Assembly: GCF_009696315.1 (NCBI RefSeq)
Contig: NZ_VUMG01000004.1
Location: 124,001 to 188,000 of the forward strand
Origin: Cutibacterium porci
GTDB taxonomy: Bacteria > Actinomycetota > Actinomycetes > Propionibacteriales > Propionibacteriaceae
Direction: 5' to 3'
Length of the DNA stretch: 64,000 nt
The stretch's first letter is position 1, and each line of letters starts with the position of its first letter. Below the pieces are notes generated by a model. The model did not search any database. It was given only the letters and a program-made list of their open reading frames with translations, and was not told the origin of the DNA. Positions 58,649 to 64,000 of this stretch are shown piece by piece. A program made the translations under genes and the position numbers.

Positions 58649-61525
58649 ATGCCAATCACCGTCGCGCCAGGTTCGGTCGTGCTGGTGCGTGACGAAGAGT
58701 GGCTCGTCAGCACTGTTGAGCACACCGACGATGGACAACTCCTGACGGTGCAGGGCTTGTCAGACCTCGTCCGTGGCACTACGGCGACGTTTTATGACCA
58801 GCTGGACACCATCGTCCCGCTGGACCCGCATGACGCGACCCCGGTAGCCGACGCGTCCCCGCACTATCGGGACGCGCGACTCTGGTTGGAAGCGACGCTT
58901 CGCAAGACCCCGATTCCCCTCGGCGAGCCCACCTTGGCCGCCAGCCAGTATGCGTTGGCTAAGCGTCTGCGATACCAATACTCGGCGGTACAGCAGGCCC
59001 TCGATCCAAAGAACCTGCAACCACGCATCCTCCTGGCAGACGCGGTAGGCCTGGGCAAGACGATCGAGATTGGGATGATCCTCTCCGAACTCATCCGTCG
59101 GGGCCGTGGCGAACGCATCCTCATTGTGTGTCCCCGTCACGTGCTGGAACAGATGCAAAACGAAATGTGGAGTCGCTTCGCAATCCCCTTCGTGCGTCTC
59201 GACTCCGTCGGTCTGCAGCGCGTCAAGCAGAAGATACCCGCCAACCGCAACCCGTTTAGCTGGTACAAGCGCGTCATCATCTCGATGGACACCCTCAAGC
59301 AGGACCGCTTCGCCCACGACCTCCACCGTCACGAATGGAACGCCGTCGTCATCGACGAGTCCCACAATGTCACCGGTGACACCACCCAGAACAACCGTCT
59401 TGCCCGAACCCTGGCACCCAATACTGACGCCCTCATCTTGGCCTCCGCGACCCCACACAACGGCAACCGGAAATCCTTCGCCGAGCTCATTAGGCTGCTG
59501 GAGCCCACCGCCGTCAGCCCGCATGGTGACCTCGACAAAGACGACCTCAAGCGTCTCGTGAAGCGACGCCACCGCAACGACCCCGAAGTGTCCAGTGTCG
59601 CCGGGGCCGATTGGGCCGAACGTAAACCACCGCAAAACCTTCTGGTCAGCGCCACCGCAGCCGAGGACGCCGTCGCCGACGAATTAGACCGGGTCTGGCT
59701 GCATCCCGCCGGTTCGTCCCCCTACAGCGGCGCAGCCTCCGCCCTCTTCCCGTGGACTATCGCTAAGGCCTTTTTGTCCTCCCCAGCTGCGTTGCGTCAG
59801 ACCATCAGCGAGCGCCGCCGCCGCATCACTGCGCACCCCGTGACGCCGGATCAGCAGCTCGAAATCGAAGCGCTGGATCGATTGAACGACTTAAACGACG
59901 CCGCTTTCAATTCATCAGCCAAATACGACGAATTAGTGCGCTACCTACGCAGTATTGGCATAGATCGGCGTCGACCAGAGCGAGCCGTCGTCTTCGCTGA
60001 ACGAGTCGCCACCCTGCACTGGCTGCGTGATCGTCTCCTCGACGACCTCTCCCTGCCCGCCGACCACGTCGCCGTACTGCACGGTGGTCTCAGCGACACC
60101 GAACAACAGCAGATCGTCGAATCTTTCAAGCAGTCAAACTCCCCCATCCGCGTGCTCGTCACCGGCGACGTCGCCAGTGAGGGCGTCAACCTGCACCAGC
60201 AATGCCACGAGCTCATCCACTTCGACATCCCCTGGAGTCTCATCCGTATTGAGCAACGCAATGGCCGCATCGACCGATACGGGCAGCGTCACTCCCCACA
60301 CATCACGACGTTGCTGTTGGAGCCGTCGAGCCCGAGTTTCCGCGGTGATCTTCGGGTGCTGTCGCGTCTACTCAAGCGCGAGCAGGAGGCACACGAGGCA
60401 CTTGGCGACGCTGCCAGCCTCATGGGCCGCTACAGCGCCAGCGCCGAGGAGGAGGACATCAAACAGGTTCTGGCAGGCCACAGAGATTTCAACGACGTTG
60501 TCAAGAGCGTCGATGAGCTATCACCCGAGGATTCCCTAGCCTGCCTCCTGGCCACCCTCAACGCGCCGGTTGACGATGAGCCGCCGTCAGCCGAGTTCAC
60601 TGAGCCGAGCCCGCTGTACCCCCGGCCCGTCGACTTCCTGCGTGAAGCGTTGGAGGCCTACTACACCACACCGTCAGCAGCCCCGACGGATAGCGGTCGC
60701 GGTGGCGGAGTTTCGTGGCGAGATCACGGCGACGGCATCGTCGAGTTCGTCCCGCCTGCGGACCTGCGACAGCGCTTGGAAGTACTACCGCAAAGCTACC
60801 TGCGAGACCGCCACGTGCTTGAGCGGTTCTCGCTAGCTACAGACGAGACGGTCGCTCAGGAGCAGCTTGCCCGAGCTCTCACTGACGATTCCGACAGTTC
60901 CTGGCCTGAGGCTCACTACCTGAGCCCCCTGCACCCAGTGTTGGACTGGGCCGCTGATCGAGCGCTGTCGAAGCTGTCGCGCAACGCCGTCTATGTGGTG
61001 CGTGGCACGGTCGACTTACCTACTGTCTTGGCCGTTGGCACTGTCACGGATCGGCGCGGACTCGTGGTAGCGGCGAGCTGGATGTGCATCAGGTTCCTCA
61101 ATCCCGAAAAACTAACATCCCCGTACATCACCATGCACACCTCGTCAGCTGATATGCTCGCTGAGGTTGGCATTGGCGCTGATATGTCTAATCCCGGCCC
61201 CGTTGCGCGGCCCGATGATCTCAAACCCTTAGTGACACGCGCCATGAACGCAGCGGACGAGGAGCTGACGTCCATGTTCAAGGCTGCCAAAGAGAATACC
61301 CAAACCCGGATCGCCGCATGGAACCGTAAGACCGTCGCATGGCAGGAGGACTCGCAGACCCTCATCCCCAACCATGCCCTTCGTGTCCGGCGGACCTCCG
61401 TCGAGGAGGAGAAGCAGCTCATCGCCGACATGGAGCCACAGCAGAAGCTGGCGCGACCCTTGCTCGTCGTCGTGCCGCAGACCGTCCCGACCGTTCATGA
61501 GGAGCGTGCCCATGCCAAGCAGTGA
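58649..61525 (+). CDS. drmD: SNF2-like DEAD/DEAH helicase, probable DISARM DrmD
   Basis: 958 residues. A N-terminal domain (1-80), then Walker A GLGKT (124-128 in DAVGLGKTIE), DESH box (226-229), ASATPHNG, and a C-terminal helicase half with VLHGGLSDTEQQQI, ASEGVNLHQQCHELIHFDIPWS and motif VI RNGRIDRYGQ. This Swi2/Snf2 layout and size fit DrmD, the helicase of class 1 DISARM phage defence, and the overlapping methylase gene fits DrmMI. Related helicases occur in other defence systems, so the call depends on drmA/drmB/drmC, outside the window. ATG 58649 follows GGAGTTGACT; the longer frame from 58379 runs through the palindrome. Confidence 0.75.
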   Translation: MPITVAPGSVVLVRDEEWLVSTVEHTDDGQLLTVQGLSDLVRGTTATFYDQLDTIVPLDPHDATPVADASPHYRDARLWLEATLRKTPIPLGEPTLAASQYALAKRLRYQYSAVQQALDPKNLQPRILLADAVGLGKTIEIGMILSELIRRGRGERILIVCPRHVLEQMQNEMWSRFAIPFVRLDSVGLQRVKQKIPANRNPFSWYKRVIISMDTLKQDRFAHDLHRHEWNAVVIDESHNVTGDTTQNNRLARTLAPNTDALILASATPHNGNRKSFAELIRLLEPTAVSPHGDLDKDDLKRLVKRRHRNDPEVSSVAGADWAERKPPQNLLVSATAAEDAVADELDRVWLHPAGSSPYSGAASALFPWTIAKAFLSSPAALRQTISERRRRITAHPVTPDQQLEIEALDRLNDLNDAAFNSSAKYDELVRYLRSIGIDRRRPERAVVFAERVATLHWLRDRLLDDLSLPADHVAVLHGGLSDTEQQQIVESFKQSNSPIRVLVTGDVASEGVNLHQQCHELIHFDIPWSLIRIEQRNGRIDRYGQRHSPHITTLLLEPSSPSFRGDLRVLSRLLKREQEAHEALGDAASLMGRYSASAEEEDIKQVLAGHRDFNDVVKSVDELSPEDSLACLLATLNAPVDDEPPSAEFTEPSPLYPRPVDFLREALEAYYTTPSAAPTDSGRGGGVSWRDHGDGIVEFVPPADLRQRLEVLPQSYLRDRHVLERFSLATDETVAQEQLARALTDDSDSSWPEAHYLSPLHPVLDWAADRALSKLSRNAVYVVRGTVDLPTVLAVGTVTDRRGLVVAASWMCIRFLNPEKLTSPYITMHTSSADMLAEVGIGADMSNPGPVARPDDLKPLVTRAMNAADEELTSMFKAAKENTQTRIAAWNRKTVAWQEDSQTLIPNHALRVRRTSVEEEKQLIADMEPQQKLARPLLVVVPQTVPTVHEERAHAKQ

Positions 61526-64000
61526 CGCCCTGATCGTCGTCGAAGATTGGATCAGCGAGCACTTCTTTACCACTGACGCGCGCAAAGAATCCTTCCAGAA
61601 GCTCGTGCTGGATCGCCGCAAGCAGTGGGACGGCGAGGACATTGCGACGACACGGTCACGGTTCACCGGACAGGCCAGCAAGCTCGCGACGATGCTTGCC
61701 GCGCTGTACTCCGACGATCTCGACGAGGCAGCGAAGGCCGAGGCTACTGAGCAGGCCCACGAGGTGTTGCTGCGCGTGCTGGGGTACTTGACCGGTGAGT
61801 TCCGCATCCGCCGCGACGGGCCAGTGCGATGGTTCTCGACAGCGGGTGTCGAGCAGTCGGCACTGGCCGTCGTCACAGCCAAGCCGGTAGAGACCCCCGA
61901 CCAGCTCATGGTCAAGGACGCTCGAACTCTCTGGACACCGTGGCGGCCGTCGGAAGATGCCCCGGATAGCGAGGAGGTGCACTCGGCGAGCCGGCTGGTA
62001 AGCACCCTGTTCGCTCCCAAGGAGGGGCCAAGCTTCGCCCTCGTCATGGCCGGCCGCTGGCTCGTGGTTGCCGAAAAGGGGCGGTGGCCCGAGGGGCGGT
62101 ATCTAGCCGTCGACGTGCAGACCGTCGCGGAGCGGGCTGATCTCAAGAGGGGCGGCGAGGTCGACCGGGCTCTCACCTGCATTGAGGCGAGGTCGCTGGC
62201 TCCCGACGCCGACGGCAAGGTGTGGTGGACCGAGGCGCTGGAGGAGTCGATTAAGCACACCGTTGGGGTGAGCCAGGACCTGCGCGAAGGGGTCCGCGAA
62301 TCCATCGAGATCATCGCCAACGAAGTCGTGGACCGCCGTCGCCAGCAGGGACTCAGCCCGTTGCCCTCAGACCAGGCTCAGCCTTTGGCGATGCAGTCAC
62401 TACGCTTCCTCTACCGGATCCTCTTCCTACTCTATGCCGAGGCCTCCCCCGAGCTGGGAGTATTACCGGTAGGTGCCCCCGAGTACGACGCTGGGTATTC
62501 CCTTGACCGGCTGCGCGAGTTGGTGCAAGTGCCGTTGGTCACCGAGCAATCCATGCGCGGTACACATTTTTATGAAAGTTTGGGGACTCTCTTTCGGCTC
62601 GTCGACCAGGGGCATCTGGAGGACGCTCACGACGCTACGAGAGGGCTGTCATTCCACAGTTTGCGTGCTGATCTTTTCAGCTCAAAGGCCACTGCTCTCA
62701 TCGACGACGTCGGCCTGGGTAATCAGGCCCTTCAGCACGTGCTCCAGCGGCTGCTGCTGACCAAGGAGCAGCATGGCAAAAAGGGCCGGGAGCGCGGTTA
62801 CATTAGCTATGCCGAGCTGGGCATCAACCAGCTGGGCGCCGTGTACGAAAGCCTCATGAGCTACACCGGGTTCTTCGCCACCGAGGACCTCTACGAAGTC
62901 GCCCACGACGGCAACCCGGAGAAAGGCTCGTGGGTGGTGCCACTGGATCGAGCCTCCAGCGTCGCCGACAAGGACTTCGTACTGGTCGAAGACGACCAGG
63001 GCCGCCTAGAGCCGCGCATCTACCGGCGGGGACAGTTCGTCTTTCGGTTGTCGGGCCGGCAGCGTCAACAGTCGGCGAGCTACTACACCCCAGAAGTACT
63101 GACGAAGTTTACCGTCTCTCAGGCGTTGGAACAGCTCATCGACGACACCACCACCGCCGAGGAGATCCTGGGCTTGAGCGTCTGCGAGCCTGCCCTGGGG
63201 TCGGGGGCGTTCGCTATCGAGGCTGTGCGTCAGCTCGCAGCAGAGTACCTGAAGCGCAGGCAGGACGAGCGTGGCTGCACCATCGATCCCGAGGATTACC
63301 CCGCTGAGCTACAACGGGTCAAGGCCTACCTGGCGTTACACAACGTCTACGGGGTCGACCTCAATGCGACCGCAGTGGAGTTTGCCGAAATCACCCTGTG
63401 GCTCGACACCATGGCCAAAGGTTTGGACGCACCATGGTTCGGATTGCGGCTGCGTCGGGGCAATTCACTCATCGGTGCTCGCCGCGCCGTGTATCGAAAA
63501 GATGAGGTGACGTCGAAGGAGTGGCTGCGCACCCCGCCCACCGATGTGCCGCTTGACGATCTCAATCACCGCATCGAGGCCGACGACTATGGCCCCACGA
63601 AGGCGGACGGACGCATCCCGCACTGGCTGCTACCGGGGGCCGGGTGGGGCGCGACCGCTGATTCTCGCCAGGCCAAGCAGCTTGTTCCTGACCGCGTTGC
63701 CGCCGTCAAGAAGTGGCGCAAGCAGATGCGGACCAAGCCGACGAAAACTCAGCTGGAAACGCTGGTCGACATCGGTCGCCAGGCCGAGGAGTTGTGGGCG
63801 ATGGCGCTGCGTCGCCTTATGGTGGCCGAGCAGCAGACCCGACGCGAGATCACGGTGTGGGGACGAGAGGCGACGACGACGAAGTCGGCGGTCACTCGAG
63901 AGCAGGTCGAGCAGTCTCTTGCCGACTCCAATGGGGCGTATCGTCGGCTGCGGCGAGTCATGGATGCCTGGTGTGCCCTGTGGTTTTGGCCGCTGACGGC
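61512..64000 (+). CDS. drmMI: Large N6-adenine DNA methyltransferase, probable DISARM DrmMI, 3'-truncated by the window
   Basis: ATG 61512 overlaps the drmD stop by 14 bases. At least 829 codons are open to the window end. A long N-terminal region (1-540) precedes the SAM-binding motif CEPALGSGAFAIEA (about 557-570), followed by YGVDLNATAVEFAEITLWLDT and a specificity-like region with LLPGAGWG. The catalytic (N/D)PP(Y/F) motif is not reached. This matches Eco57I/DrmMI-like type methylases that mark self DNA in class 1 DISARM. A PglX-like BREX enzyme is the alternative. Confidence 0.72.
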   Translation, partial: MPSSDALIVVEDWISEHFFTTDARKESFQKLVLDRRKQWDGEDIATTRSRFTGQASKLATMLAALYSDDLDEAAKAEATEQAHEVLLRVLGYLTGEFRIRRDGPVRWFSTAGVEQSALAVVTAKPVETPDQLMVKDARTLWTPWRPSEDAPDSEEVHSASRLVSTLFAPKEGPSFALVMAGRWLVVAEKGRWPEGRYLAVDVQTVAERADLKRGGEVDRALTCIEARSLAPDADGKVWWTEALEESIKHTVGVSQDLREGVRESIEIIANEVVDRRRQQGLSPLPSDQAQPLAMQSLRFLYRILFLLYAEASPELGVLPVGAPEYDAGYSLDRLRELVQVPLVTEQSMRGTHFYESLGTLFRLVDQGHLEDAHDATRGLSFHSLRADLFSSKATALIDDVGLGNQALQHVLQRLLLTKEQHGKKGRERGYISYAELGINQLGAVYESLMSYTGFFATEDLYEVAHDGNPEKGSWVVPLDRASSVADKDFVLVEDDQGRLEPRIYRRGQFVFRLSGRQRQQSASYYTPEVLTKFTVSQALEQLIDDTTTAEEILGLSVCEPALGSGAFAIEAVRQLAAEYLKRRQDERGCTIDPEDYPAELQRVKAYLALHNVYGVDLNATAVEFAEITLWLDTMAKGLDAPWFGLRLRRGNSLIGARRAVYRKDEVTSKEWLRTPPTDVPLDDLNHRIEADDYGPTKADGRIPHWLLPGAGWGATADSRQAKQLVPDRVAAVKKWRKQMRTKPTKTQLETLVDIGRQAEELWAMALRRLMVAEQQTRREITVWGREATTTKSAVTREQVEQSLADSNGAYRRLRRVMDAWCALWFWPLT

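Overview
The window looks like a chromosomal segment of a high-G+C Gram-positive actinobacterium, most probably a propionibacterium of the Cutibacterium type. This is inferred from coding style, gene families and gene order; no database was searched. Many genes start with GTG or TTG and overlap by ATGA. The marker set fits: an InhA-type enoyl reductase, a DUF3099 protein, OpcA, SufBDCSUT with an embedded Rieske protein, ClpP1/ClpP2, a tricorn-type protease and an H+-pyrophosphatase.

Layout. 1-4.2 kb: the 3' part of xerC, a degenerate M23 peptidase-like protein, a beta-propeller lactonase, peptide deformylase and a SpoU rRNA methyltransferase. 4.2-12.6 kb: an SBF-type symporter, an SPFH/NfeD pair, an ABC ATPase, the fabG-inhA pair, DUF3099, SURF1 and an RlmA-like methyltransferase. 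As I remember the Mycobacterium tuberculosis map, the fabG to SPFH part follows Rv1483-Rv1488. 12.6-22.5 kb: an HTH protein, an ABC-F ATPase, an ElaA-type acetyltransferase, then the leftward suf operon sufR-sufB-sufD-Rieske-sufC-sufS-sufU-sufT, ending at a terminator.

22.3-26.1 kb is the oddest stretch: an imperfect tandem duplication of about 2 kb containing a secreted S1 protease, a small lipoprotein and the 5' end of sufR. One protease copy is heavily decayed. The other carries one stop codon and one frameshift but keeps its catalytic motifs. 26.1-31.5 kb: a maltose-type ABC importer (binding protein and two permeases, no ATPase) with a LacI regulator and CTTGCAA-like operators. 31.5-36.6 kb: a divergent K+-independent-type membrane pyrophosphatase with a lipoprotein-like N-terminus, an ABC exporter and heme A synthase ctaA. 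36.6-42.5 kb: a CYP152-type P450 peroxygenase, ctaB, and zwf-opcA-pgl. 42.5-46.8 kb: a MauE/DsbA redox pair and an archaeal-type valS. 46.8-56.5 kb: a tricorn-like protease, clpX, clpP2-clpP1, an AI-2E-type membrane protein and a trigger factor with a histone-H1-like tail.

57.4-64 kb is a mobile/defence region next to tRNA-Gly(TCC). It holds transposase and possible Abi remnants, a 23-bp tandem repeat array, a perfect 24-bp palindrome, and a SNF2-like helicase overlapping a large adenine methyltransferase that runs off the window. The last two genes fit drmD-drmMI of a class 1 DISARM anti-phage system. The partner genes that would confirm this lie outside the window.
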